6,380 nt of DNA from the NCBI GenBank assembly GCA_013204195.1, contig JABMOJ010000128.1:1-6380 (forward strand), given 5' to 3'. Position 1 is the first letter of the stretch; every line of letters starts with the position of its first letter. The stretch comes from SAR86 cluster bacterium (GTDB taxonomy: Bacteria > Pseudomonadota > Gammaproteobacteria > Pseudomonadales > Azotimanducaceae). Below are positions 1-6,107 of this stretch, in pieces. Under the pieces are notes generated by a model. It was not told the DNA's origin and made no database searches. It saw only the letters and a program-made list of their open reading frames with translations. Position numbers and translations under genes: made by a program.

Positions 1-192
1 GATATCGCCTACTTAGGCAGCCATAATGTGATTCACGTGCGTCTCGATGCAGGCGCAGGACAGGGTAAAATAGTCCAAGTGCATGTCAGTAATTTTGCTC
101 GCCATGCCACGCAGACCTTCGACTTTGAGCAATCAGTGGTTCTGTCTTGGGATCGGGATGCCGTGGTGTTGATCAAAGCGGATCAGCCATGA
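1..192 (+). CDS. potA: Polyamine ABC transporter ATP-binding protein, C-terminal end (partial)
   Basis: This is the last 63 codons of a reading frame that enters from the left edge and stops at TGA 190-192. The visible part begins DIAYLGSHNVIHVRL and ends SWDRDAVVLIKADQP. That is the pattern of the C-terminal TOBE region of PotA/PotG/SpuF-type ATPases: an 'I-YLG' strand opens the OB-like fold and a 'W....VVLI' strand closes it. The family energises polyamine import from the cytoplasmic face of the inner membrane, and the TOBE region has a regulatory or substrate-related role. Walker A, signature and Walker B motifs lie outside the window, so ATPase activity cannot be judged. The stop codon overlaps the next gene's ATG, and two matching permeases follow, which supports the assignment. 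It could equally be called potG or spuF, because the symbol depends on the missing part. Confidence 0.85.
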   Translation, partial: DIAYLGSHNVIHVRLDAGAGQGKIVQVHVSNFARHATQTFDFEQSVVLSWDRDAVVLIKADQP

Positions 193-1079
193 AAGGGGTC
201 TTTGCCCACAAATTTTGGGTTATCGCTTGGCCCTATATTTGGATGCTGGTGTTTTTCGCTCTGCCATTTGGCTTTATTCTGAAGATCAGTCTGGCGGAGT
301 CGATGATTGCGATGCCGCCTTATAGCGACATCTGGTCCTGGTCTGACGGGCACTTCACCTGGCTCGGATCCCTCGACAATTACCGGTTCCTGCTAGAAGA
401 CGATCTGTATTATCTCGCCTACTTCAATTCACTGAGGCTGGCAGCGGTGTCGACGGTGCTGTGTTTATTCGTCGCCTATCCCATGGCTTACGGGATTTCG
501 CGGATGGAGGAACCCTATCGCAGTTTGTTTCTGCTGTTGGTAATCCTGCCATCCTGGACTTCCTTTTTGATTCGTATTTATGCCTGGATAGGCTTGTTAA
601 AAACCAACGGCTTGGTCAACCACCTGTTCATGTCGGTGGGCTTGATAGATGAACCGCTGACGATGCTGCATTCCGACTTTGCGATCTATCTGGGTATCGT
701 TTATGGCTATCTGCCGTTTATGATTCTGCCAATTTATGCCAACTTGATGAAGCTGGACTATTCGCTGATTGAGGCGGGGTATGATTTGGGCGCCCGACCC
801 TGGAAAGTGTTCCTGACAATTATTTTGCCATTGTCGATGAGTGGTGTGGTGGCGGGATGTTTCCTGGTGTTTATTCCGGCAGTCGGTGAATTTATTATTC
901 CAGAGCTGCTCGGTGGACCCGATACGCTGATGATAGGCAAGGTGCTTTGGCAAGAATTTTTTGTTAACCGAGACTGGCCTGTCGCCTCGGCGATTGCCGT
1001 GGTGATGCTGACGTTCCTGATTATCCCGATCTATTTCTACCGTCGCTTAGAGATGAAGCAATTAGGGGTGGGGGAATGA
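189..1079 (+). CDS. potH: Polyamine ABC transporter permease, PotH/SpuG-like
   Basis: This 296-residue protein is one of the two inner-membrane channel subunits of a spermidine/putrescine-type importer. About six hydrophobic segments are visible, near residues 12-32, 81-101, 112-135, 165-187, 217-237 and 264-285. The EAA loop, which docks on the ATPase, is clear: E195-A196-G197, G201, I211 and L213-P214 follow the EAA---G---------I-LP spacing of binding-protein-dependent permeases. A long periplasmic stretch after the first segment (residues 33-80) is typical of PotB/PotH rather than PotC/PotI. I chose ATG 189 because it overlaps the upstream stop (ATGA) and leaves the usual short N-terminus before the first membrane segment. 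An in-frame ATG at 147 would add 14 polar residues inside the upstream gene and is less likely. No strong Shine-Dalgarno precedes 189, consistent with translational coupling. Substrate preference (putrescine or spermidine) cannot be read from the permease. Confidence 0.93.
   Translation: MKGVFAHKFWVIAWPYIWMLVFFALPFGFILKISLAESMIAMPPYSDIWSWSDGHFTWLGSLDNYRFLLEDDLYYLAYFNSLRLAAVSTVLCLFVAYPMAYGISRMEEPYRSLFLLLVILPSWTSFLIRIYAWIGLLKTNGLVNHLFMSVGLIDEPLTMLHSDFAIYLGIVYGYLPFMILPIYANLMKLDYSLIEAGYDLGARPWKVFLTIILPLSMSGVVAGCFLVFIPAVGEFIIPELLGGPDTLMIGKVLWQEFFVNRDWPVASAIAVVMLTFLIIPIYFYRRLEMKQLGVGE
1064..1068 (+). promoter_or_regulatory. Ribosome-binding site of the second permease
   Basis: AGGGG lies 7 bases before the ATG at 1076, inside the last codons of the upstream permease. 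It supports that start and the ATGA overlap. Confidence 0.6.
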
Positions 1080-1891
1080 AGATTTCACGCTACTTGCTGT
1101 TGGCAGGGTTGGTGTTTCTGTACTTCCCCCTGCTGGTGCTCGTCATCTACTCATTCAATGAGTCGCGGCTGGTGACGATCTGGACCGAGTTTTCCGTAAA
1201 GTGGTATCTTGAGTTGCTTGAAGATCGGCAATTGATGGACGCGTTTTTCTTGAGCCTGCAGATTGCCTGCTCCACGGCGTTTATGTCGGTGTTACTGGGA
1301 ACTATCGCGGCTTATGTGCTGGTAAAGTTCGGACGTTTTCCTGGCCAGACCCTGTTCAGCAGTATGATCATTGCACCCCTGGTGATGCCTGAAGTGATTA
1401 CCGGTTTGTCCTTGTTGTTGCTGTTTGTCGGTCTGGGCAATTGGTTAGGTTGGCCGGCGTCGAGGGGCGCCATGACAATTTGGATTGCCCACGTGACGTT
1501 CAGTGTTGCGTTTGTCACCATCGTGATCACCTCGCGGCTCAGAGAAATGGATAGCTCGTTGGAAGAGGCGGCAATGGACCTGGGTGCGACGCCGCTGAAG
1601 GTGTTTTTCGTGATTACGTTGCCTCTAATCAGCCCCGCGCTGATATCGGGCTGGTTGTTGGCCTTCACCCTGTCTCTGGATGACCTAGTGATCGCCAGTT
1701 TTGTCTCGGGTCCGGGTTCAAGCACGCTGCCGATGGTGATCTATTCGAGCGTTCGCCTGGGTGTCAGCCCTAAGATTAATGCCTTGGCAACAATTTTTGT
1801 GGGATTGATTTTGGTGGGGTCGTTTGTTTTCTGGTGGTCTATGCAGCGTTGGGCACGTTATAGTGCGGCTAAGACGCCAGGTCAGCAGTAA
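1076..1891 (+). CDS. potI: Polyamine ABC transporter permease, PotI/SpuH-like
   Basis: This 271-residue protein is the second channel subunit of the importer. Hydrophobic segments lie near residues 6-27, 59-81, 95-118, 131-153, 184-206 and 236-255. The EAA loop is canonical: E164-A165-A166, G170, I180 and L182-P183. The stretch SLDDLVIASFVSGPGSSTLP (200-219) is highly typical of PotC/PotI proteins. The N-terminus is short, with the first membrane segment starting almost at once, which is also usual for PotC/PotI. The ATG overlaps the TGA of the preceding permease by ATGA and has AGGGG seven bases upstream. It is the last gene of the operon: its stop codon lies in the left arm of a hairpin, and the next gene converges from the other strand. 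The periplasmic binding protein is not in the window and would be expected upstream. Confidence 0.93.
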   Translation: MKISRYLLLAGLVFLYFPLLVLVIYSFNESRLVTIWTEFSVKWYLELLEDRQLMDAFFLSLQIACSTAFMSVLLGTIAAYVLVKFGRFPGQTLFSSMIIAPLVMPEVITGLSLLLLFVGLGNWLGWPASRGAMTIWIAHVTFSVAFVTIVITSRLREMDSSLEEAAMDLGATPLKVFFVITLPLISPALISGWLLAFTLSLDDLVIASFVSGPGSSTLPMVIYSSVRLGVSPKINALATIFVGLILVGSFVFWWSMQRWARYSAAKTPGQQ

Positions 1892-1916
1892 GCCCGCTGG
1901 AAGGGGTTTACTGCTG
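1883..1916. terminator. Candidate bidirectional terminator hairpin
   Basis: A 13-base stem pairs 1883-1895 (CAGCAGTAAGCCC) with 1904-1916 (GGGTTTACTGCTG), with one G-U pair and an 8-base loop. The stop codon of the PotI-like gene (1889-1891) is inside the left arm. There is no T-tract after the stem on either strand, so it is not a textbook intrinsic terminator. Its position between two convergent genes suggests transcript-end formation or 3'-end protection. Confidence 0.45.
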
Positions 1917-1937
1917 GCCTGACCAAGCCTGGTAGGC
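1917..1937. terminator. Second hairpin in the convergent gap
   Basis: GCCT (1917-1920) pairs with AGGC (1934-1937), and ACCA (1922-1925) pairs with TGGT (1930-1933). One bulged G sits at 1921 and the loop is AGCC. The hairpin starts at the base after the first one ends, 12 bases from the receptor gene's stop. No T-tract follows it. A role at transcript ends is inferred from position only. Confidence 0.3.
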
Positions 1938-1948
1938 GAGGGATTGGA

Positions 1949-4321
1949 TTAGAAGTCGAGACTGTATCTCAGGCCGAATACTCTGGGTCGTTTCGGTCCA
2001 AAGAAGTGCGAGGGAATAATGCCGCCGTTATTGTTTTGGCCATCAAAGGTCTCGGCGTTGGTTAGGTTTTCTGCATACAACCCGACCTTCCAGTCATTGT
2101 CAGACTCGTAGCTGACCCTCAGTGTGACATCGGCATAAGAATCAATTTTGGTTTCCTGCAGGTTTTCAAAACCACCGCCCCGTTCTGATTCCCAGTAGAC
2201 TTCTAAGCTGGTGGTGATTGCGCCGTTACTGGCGAGCGGGAAGTTGCCGTTAAGTACCGCTGCGCCGGTGAATTCTGGAGCCCAAAACAGACTGCTGCCT
2301 TCACAGCTGTCTTGTGTGTCGCCACCACAGATACTTTGTAGCTGTGTGGCCTCTGTATCGAGACTGGACAGTGCCAGGTAGAGGTCGAAGTTGTCGTTCA
2401 AAATGGTTCTGACACTGCCCTCAAAACCCCAGCCATCAACCTGGCCGACATTTTTAACCGCTGCTGCGCCGCCGTCAAAAACCAGCACCTGCAGGTCCTT
2501 ATAATCGTAGAGGAACGCAGACAGATTGAGTTCAGTCCGGCCATCGAACAAGCTGCCTTTATAGCCAATTTCCCATGAATCGACGGTCTCGGGGTCGAAT
2601 GCATTCGGCCGATAACCATCAGCCTGAGTCAGATCGGTTGCGCCGCCGCCAACGGGAGTGCCGGTGGCATCTTCCAGGGCAAAACTACCAAAGCCGCCAG
2701 ACTTGAAGCCTTCTGTATAACTGGCATACAACATAGTGTCATTGTTCGGCTGAAACCGCACGATCCCCCGGGCCTGAGTGTCGTTCCAGGATTTGCTGTC
2801 AGAGACGGCGCCGTCTGTGGCAAAGGTATAGGCCCAGTAGGGGCCCAGATCACTTTCCGGTGTCGGTACATTGATGGCGAAGTCTTTTTTGTCGTTGCTG
2901 TAACGAACGCCAAGACCAAGGCTCCACTGTTCCGAGAGGTCGTAATTGACGTCGACATACGCGCCCCAGCCCGAGTAGTCGCCAATGATACGACCAGTTT
3001 CTGTTAGGTTGCCATCAGCGCTGGGTGAGAACCCAGAACCGTAGTAAGCGTATAAATCCGCACAGCCGGTAAAGGTCGTGCCAGAGTTATAGTAGGCCCC
3101 GTAGTACTGGCAGAAGTAGTCTTCCGCACCGGAAAACTTGAATAAGGTGTCGATGTTCTCTCTATAGTAGGATGCGCCGGCGTACCACGATAAGGCGCCG
3201 TCATTGTTCGACGCCAGGCGAATTTCTTGTTGAAAATAGTCGCCTTTTTGGTCTTGTCCGTAGTTGTTGATGTTCAACGGTGTACCGTCGTAATCCTCTG
3301 TGTAGTAGTACTCGTGATCTTTATAGCCGGTATTGGAAGTTACTGTTGCAAAGCCCAGGTCGTAATCGAGCTGCAAGCCCAAGGTCAGAATCTTGGCGTC
3401 ATCTCGATCACCGCTGGATCGATCGACATTCGCGTCTTGCTCACCGCCGCCTAAGTTGACGTCGCCCAAGGCGGCTTCAAAGGTTTCCCAAATCACGCCG
3501 GTCTCTATGGCTCGATAAACTGAGCCCGATTGCTCCCGGTCTTCATATTCGGCGGTGCCACGGGCCGTGAGGTTGTCGCCGATAAAGGTTCCGGACAGGC
3601 GCAGGGCAGACTTGTCATGGGCGATGAGTTGGCTGCCGTCAAACAGGTTGTCGACAAATCCGTCTTGCTCGGAATGATAGCCAGCAATCCGTAACGCAAA
3701 GCTGTCGTTGACAGGAATGTTTACAGCGCCTTCGGCTCTAAGCCGATTGTTCTGGCCTGCATCCAGGTCAAGATAGCCGTCCATTTCATCGGCAATTTTC
3801 GCTTTCGCGGTATAGACGCTGAAAGCACCGCCGATAGAGTTTCGACCAAACAAAAAGCCTTGCGGACCACGAAGGATTTCCGCTCGCTCCATATCGAACA
3901 AGCTGGTGACTGCTGAACCATTCCGTCCTTCGTAAAGATCGTTTTTGAAAAACGCCGCTGAGGGGTCACCGCCAACGCCGAAGTCTTGGGTGCGCACACC
4001 GCGCACACTGATGGCATCAATAAAGCTGTCTTGGCTATTGCCAGAGACGCCAGGGGTGAATGACACCAGATCCTTGACGTCGTTCAGGTTAACGTCTCTG
4101 ACGAAATCACCGGTTAAGGCCGTAATGGCCAAAGGCACGTCTTGTACCGATTCACTGCGTTTAGTGGCCGTAACGACCACTTCTTCGAGCACACGGTTCT
4201 CGGCACTGGCCTGAGCAGCGAGGCCCGAGGCGATGACCATGGCGATGCCATGGGCCAAGGGTGAAGGTCTGAAGCGCAAGCCTGGTTGACGCTGAATAGA
4301 TTTCGGATCGATACGAGTCAC
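1949..4321 (-). CDS. TonB-dependent outer-membrane receptor
   Basis: This 790-residue protein is an outer-membrane beta-barrel transporter driven by TonB-ExbB-ExbD. Residues 1-40 form a signal peptide with an extended basic n-region, a hydrophobic core near 26-36 and a likely cut after AQASA. A TonB box candidate, LEEVVVTATKR, follows at 45-55. The plug domain spans about 56-175, with DVPLAITALTG, ISVRGVRTQDF and the conserved ERAEILRGPQGFLFGRNSIGG (145-165). The remainder is barrel, including LYASYTEGFKSGGF (531-544) and a terminal phenylalanine expected by the BAM machinery. There is no N-terminal STN signalling domain, so cell-surface signalling through an anti-sigma factor is not indicated. 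The start codon is GTG at 4319-4321 with GGAGG just upstream; the next ATG (residue 28) falls inside the signal peptide. Acidic tyrosine-rich stretches occur at 333-345 and 402-429, the latter with cysteines 404 and 420; another cysteine pair is 665/673. The ligand is not identifiable from sequence. The polyamine-locus setting makes a polyamine-related substrate conceivable but unproven. Confidence 0.94.
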   Translation of the reverse strand: MTRIDPKSIQRQPGLRFRPSPLAHGIAMVIASGLAAQASAENRVLEEVVVTATKRSESVQDVPLAITALTGDFVRDVNLNDVKDLVSFTPGVSGNSQDSFIDAISVRGVRTQDFGVGGDPSAAFFKNDLYEGRNGSAVTSLFDMERAEILRGPQGFLFGRNSIGGAFSVYTAKAKIADEMDGYLDLDAGQNNRLRAEGAVNIPVNDSFALRIAGYHSEQDGFVDNLFDGSQLIAHDKSALRLSGTFIGDNLTARGTAEYEDREQSGSVYRAIETGVIWETFEAALGDVNLGGGEQDANVDRSSGDRDDAKILTLGLQLDYDLGFATVTSNTGYKDHEYYYTEDYDGTPLNINNYGQDQKGDYFQQEIRLASNNDGALSWYAGASYYRENIDTLFKFSGAEDYFCQYYGAYYNSGTTFTGCADLYAYYGSGFSPSADGNLTETGRIIGDYSGWGAYVDVNYDLSEQWSLGLGVRYSNDKKDFAINVPTPESDLGPYWAYTFATDGAVSDSKSWNDTQARGIVRFQPNNDTMLYASYTEGFKSGGFGSFALEDATGTPVGGGATDLTQADGYRPNAFDPETVDSWEIGYKGSLFDGRTELNLSAFLYDYKDLQVLVFDGGAAAVKNVGQVDGWGFEGSVRTILNDNFDLYLALSSLDTEATQLQSICGGDTQDSCEGSSLFWAPEFTGAAVLNGNFPLASNGAITTSLEVYWESERGGGFENLQETKIDSYADVTLRVSYESDNDWKVGLYAENLTNAETFDGQNNNGGIIPSHFFGPKRPRVFGLRYSLDF

Positions 4322-4325
4322 AGAA

Positions 4326-4330
4326 CCTCC
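4326..4330 (-). promoter_or_regulatory. Ribosome-binding site deciding the GTG start of the receptor
   Basis: Read on the minus strand, GGAGG is followed by TTCT and then GTG. The 4-base gap is short but usable. It is the only strong Shine-Dalgarno near the N-terminus and favours the GTG at 4321 over the internal ATG at codon 28. Confidence 0.65.
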
Positions 4331-4348
4331 AAATAGTTCGGTTGTTAG

Positions 4349-4362
4349 CGTTAAATTAAACG
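4349..4362. promoter_or_regulatory. Imperfect palindrome upstream of the receptor gene
   Basis: CGTTAAATTAAACG is a 14-base dyad with one mismatched pair, 27 bases before the GTG. It lies in the 90-base gap between the sulfotransferase and receptor genes. On the minus strand it contains TTTAAT, a possible -10, but I see no matching -35. It may be an operator or simply AT-rich spacer. Confidence 0.2.
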
Positions 4363-4411
4363 ATTTGGCGCCGCAGGTATAGATCGCTGTGCATTTGTTT
4401 TTGCCAGGTTG

Positions 4412-6010
4412 CTAATCAGTGTGTCGGGGCTCTATTGGGGCATCGTTTAAGTCGCGTAATATTGCTGCCATAGGTGCCAGCTGCCTGGCGTAGCGGCGCC
4501 AACGACCAACAGAGCGACTGTGGGCCGGTTCCCTGACCTGGACTGCGCTGGCGGTGGAGACTGCGCCGCTTTGCTCATGAAACGCCAGACAAGCGGGTTG
4601 CCACTCAAGGCCGAGGAACTCGATTAAGCGGCGGGCGTTGGGTTCCAGGTCTTGCACCGTATCTTCGTAGGAAATATCAATAAATCGATCGCCGAAACGT
4701 TTGCGCCAGACGCCCATCAAATGTAGATAGCGGGCGTGATGGCGCGCCATTTCCTGCTGGTCATAGGAGTGGAGATAAGCGTCAGCAAACAATTGTTTAT
4801 AGCTGGCAAAGCAGGCGTCCATGGGGTCTCGTTGGATATGTACAATTTTCGCGTTAGGTAATGCCGCCAGGATCAGCGGAATCATCAAATAGTTTTGCGG
4901 CAACTTATCCACGAACCAGTCGGCGTCACCCCTTTGTTTGCGCGTGGTGTCGAGATACAGCTGGCCCAATTTAGTAGGATCAAGCGCGGCGGCGCTGGCA
5001 AAAAAGGCGCTGGAGAAGCGTTTCGGGTCTCGATAATCGCTTAGGCGGCGAACGGCCAGGCTGAGTTGCTGCAGTTCACCCGCTGATTTCACCTGCGAAT
5101 GACTGCTGATGATGCGTTCGATCAAGGTGGTGCCGGTGCGAGGCTGGCCAACCACGAATATTGCGCCCGGTACCTCGCAGCCTGGCCCGGCTTGGGCGAG
5201 CCAATCGGTGGTGAAGGTCCTCTGCAGATCTTCAAACATCTGAATTTCTGCGGCTTCATCAAATTCCACGGTGCTGCGTCGATCCCGTGCGCCGATTTCA
5301 AAGGCATCAAAGGCTTCTTCCCATTCCTCTAGGTCTTCGAGCTCTTTACCGATGGCGTAGGCGTAAAAAGCCCGCGCTCTTGGCGACAAATGACCGGTAT
5401 TAAGGAATTGCCGCATGGTGGCAATATGCGCGTCGTCACGAGCTCGCCGGGTGTTGGCCAGGACCCAGTGTGCTTGCGGGCTATTGGGCTGGATTGACAG
5501 TAAATCTTCTATGATAGTGACGGCCTTATCGGTATTGCCTCGATAGACCAGGTTATTGGCCAGGTTCAGCAGAAAGGGCGGGTGTTTGGGTTGCTGGCTG
5601 ACGGCAGTCTCAAAACTTTGACCGGCCGCATCAAACTCGCCGATTAAGGAATACACGGTGCCGATCAGATCATGCACCATCGGGTCATTGCTGGAGGTCT
5701 TGACGGCCTCTGTGAGCGCAGCATCGGCACGCACGACCTGGCCTTCATTCATAAACAGGCGAGCCAGCTGTGCCCAGGCCGCCCCATGACTGGGGTCGAG
5801 GGTGGTCACAGACCCGAACGCTTGAAACGCGGTCTTGCGATCCTGAGCCTGCAGGGCCGTGAGCCCCACGAGAAAGTGGGCCTGAGGTAAGTCTGGCTGG
5901 ATCGCGAGGGCTTGCTTGCAGCACTGCGATGCCGTGTCAATATCGCCTTGGGTAAGGGCTTGAAAACCGGTACGCAGCAGCTCCCTTAGCTTTTGTTCGC
6001 TGACAGTCAT
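4412..6010 (-). CDS. TPR-repeat sulfotransferase (Sulfotransfer_3-like)
   Basis: This 532-residue protein has two parts. Residues about 10-178 form five TPR-like helical repeats (near 10-43, 44-76, 77-110, 111-144, 145-178), with another helical pair near 213-242; TPRs usually bind protein partners. Residues about 282-510 are a PAPS-dependent sulfotransferase. The 5'-phosphosulfate loop is VGQPRTGTTL (287-296), and the 3'-phosphate element is RDPMDACFASY (394-404). Aligned with human tyrosylprotein sulfotransferase 2 as I recall it, its catalytic Arg, Glu, Lys and Ser correspond to R291, E312, K369 and S488, with matching spacing between R and E and between K and the 3'-phosphate arginine. 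No signal peptide or membrane segment is visible, so it should act in the cytoplasm. The ATG at 6008-6010 has only a distant AAGGG (11 bases). It is followed after 90 bases by the receptor gene on the same strand, probably co-transcribed. Its acceptor is unknown; a protein tyrosine, a glycan or a small molecule are all possible. Confidence 0.9.
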   Translation of the reverse strand: MTVSEQKLRELLRTGFQALTQGDIDTASQCCKQALAIQPDLPQAHFLVGLTALQAQDRKTAFQAFGSVTTLDPSHGAAWAQLARLFMNEGQVVRADAALTEAVKTSSNDPMVHDLIGTVYSLIGEFDAAGQSFETAVSQQPKHPPFLLNLANNLVYRGNTDKAVTIIEDLLSIQPNSPQAHWVLANTRRARDDAHIATMRQFLNTGHLSPRARAFYAYAIGKELEDLEEWEEAFDAFEIGARDRRSTVEFDEAAEIQMFEDLQRTFTTDWLAQAGPGCEVPGAIFVVGQPRTGTTLIERIISSHSQVKSAGELQQLSLAVRRLSDYRDPKRFSSAFFASAAALDPTKLGQLYLDTTRKQRGDADWFVDKLPQNYLMIPLILAALPNAKIVHIQRDPMDACFASYKQLFADAYLHSYDQQEMARHHARYLHLMGVWRKRFGDRFIDISYEDTVQDLEPNARRLIEFLGLEWQPACLAFHEQSGAVSTASAVQVREPAHSRSVGRWRRYARQLAPMAAILRDLNDAPIEPRHTD

Positions 6011-6026
6011 AGTTGCAACAACCCTT

Positions 6027-6035
6027 TGTGGATAA
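6027..6035 (-). promoter_or_regulatory. Perfect DnaA box
   Basis: The minus strand reads TTATCCACA, identical to the consensus high-affinity DnaA box. It overlaps the candidate -35 of the aminotransferase promoter (6026-6031) and would lie in the leader of the sulfotransferase transcript. Whether DnaA binds here is inferred. Confidence 0.45.
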
Positions 6036-6037
6036 GG

Positions 6038-6048
6038 CCTGAATCAGG
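6038..6048. promoter_or_regulatory. Operator-like dyad CCTGA-A-TCAGG
   Basis: This perfect 5+5 inverted repeat around a central A sits midway between the two DnaA-like boxes. It lies in the spacer of the plus-strand promoter and at the predicted start of the minus-strand transcript, a position where a bound repressor would affect both directions. The binding protein is unknown. Confidence 0.3.
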
Positions 6049-6050
6049 GC

Positions 6051-6079
6051 ATAATGTCATGTTTGATTTATCCAGACAA
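6051..6079 (-). promoter_or_regulatory. Candidate sigma-70 promoter for the sulfotransferase-receptor unit
   Basis: Read on the minus strand, TTGTCT (6079-6074) and CATTAT (6056-6051) are separated by 17 bases, each matching 4 of 6 consensus positions. The start would be near 6044, giving a leader of about 34 bases. Its -10 shares bases with the -10 of the opposite promoter, so the two directions would compete for polymerase. Confidence 0.4.
6068..6076 (+). promoter_or_regulatory. Near-perfect DnaA box in inverted orientation
   Basis: TTATCCAGA differs from the DnaA box consensus at one base. It faces the perfect box across 32 bases, so the two form a 9-base inverted repeat with one mismatch. 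It overlaps the candidate -35 of the minus-strand promoter (6074-6079). Confidence 0.3.
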
Positions 6080-6107
6080 CGCAATACGACTATAGGCTGA
6101 CTTCGAA

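Larger units (their letters stand above)
6026..6055 (+). promoter_or_regulatory. Candidate sigma-70 promoter for the aminotransferase gene
   Basis: TTGTGG (6026-6031) and CATAAT (6050-6055) are separated by 18 bases. The -10 matches 5 of 6 consensus positions and the -35 matches 3 of 6. The transcript would start near 6062 with a leader of about 46 bases. The prediction rests on motif match only. Confidence 0.4.

Noticed and set aside
147..188. Upstream ATG extending the first permease by 14 residues
   Set aside because: It lies inside the ATPase gene, adds polar residues absent from the usual PotH N-terminus, and the ATG at 189 has the operon-typical ATGA overlap.
597..953. Minus-strand open frame of 118 codons
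   Set aside because: It is antisense to the first permease, including its EAA loop; the composition is that of a shadow frame.
3227..3454. Plus-strand open frame of 75 codons with hydrophobic translation
   Set aside because: It lies entirely antisense to the receptor's barrel region, which has a clear family match; no ribosome-binding site or homology is apparent.
4905..4913. Another DnaA-like site, TTATCCACG
   Set aside because: It is inside the sulfotransferase coding region and encodes the conserved VDKLP stretch, so coding constraint explains it.
6012..6019. Palindrome GTTGCAAC before the sulfotransferase start
   Set aside because: Eight bases is too short to distinguish from chance, and it falls between the weak ribosome-binding site and the start codon.
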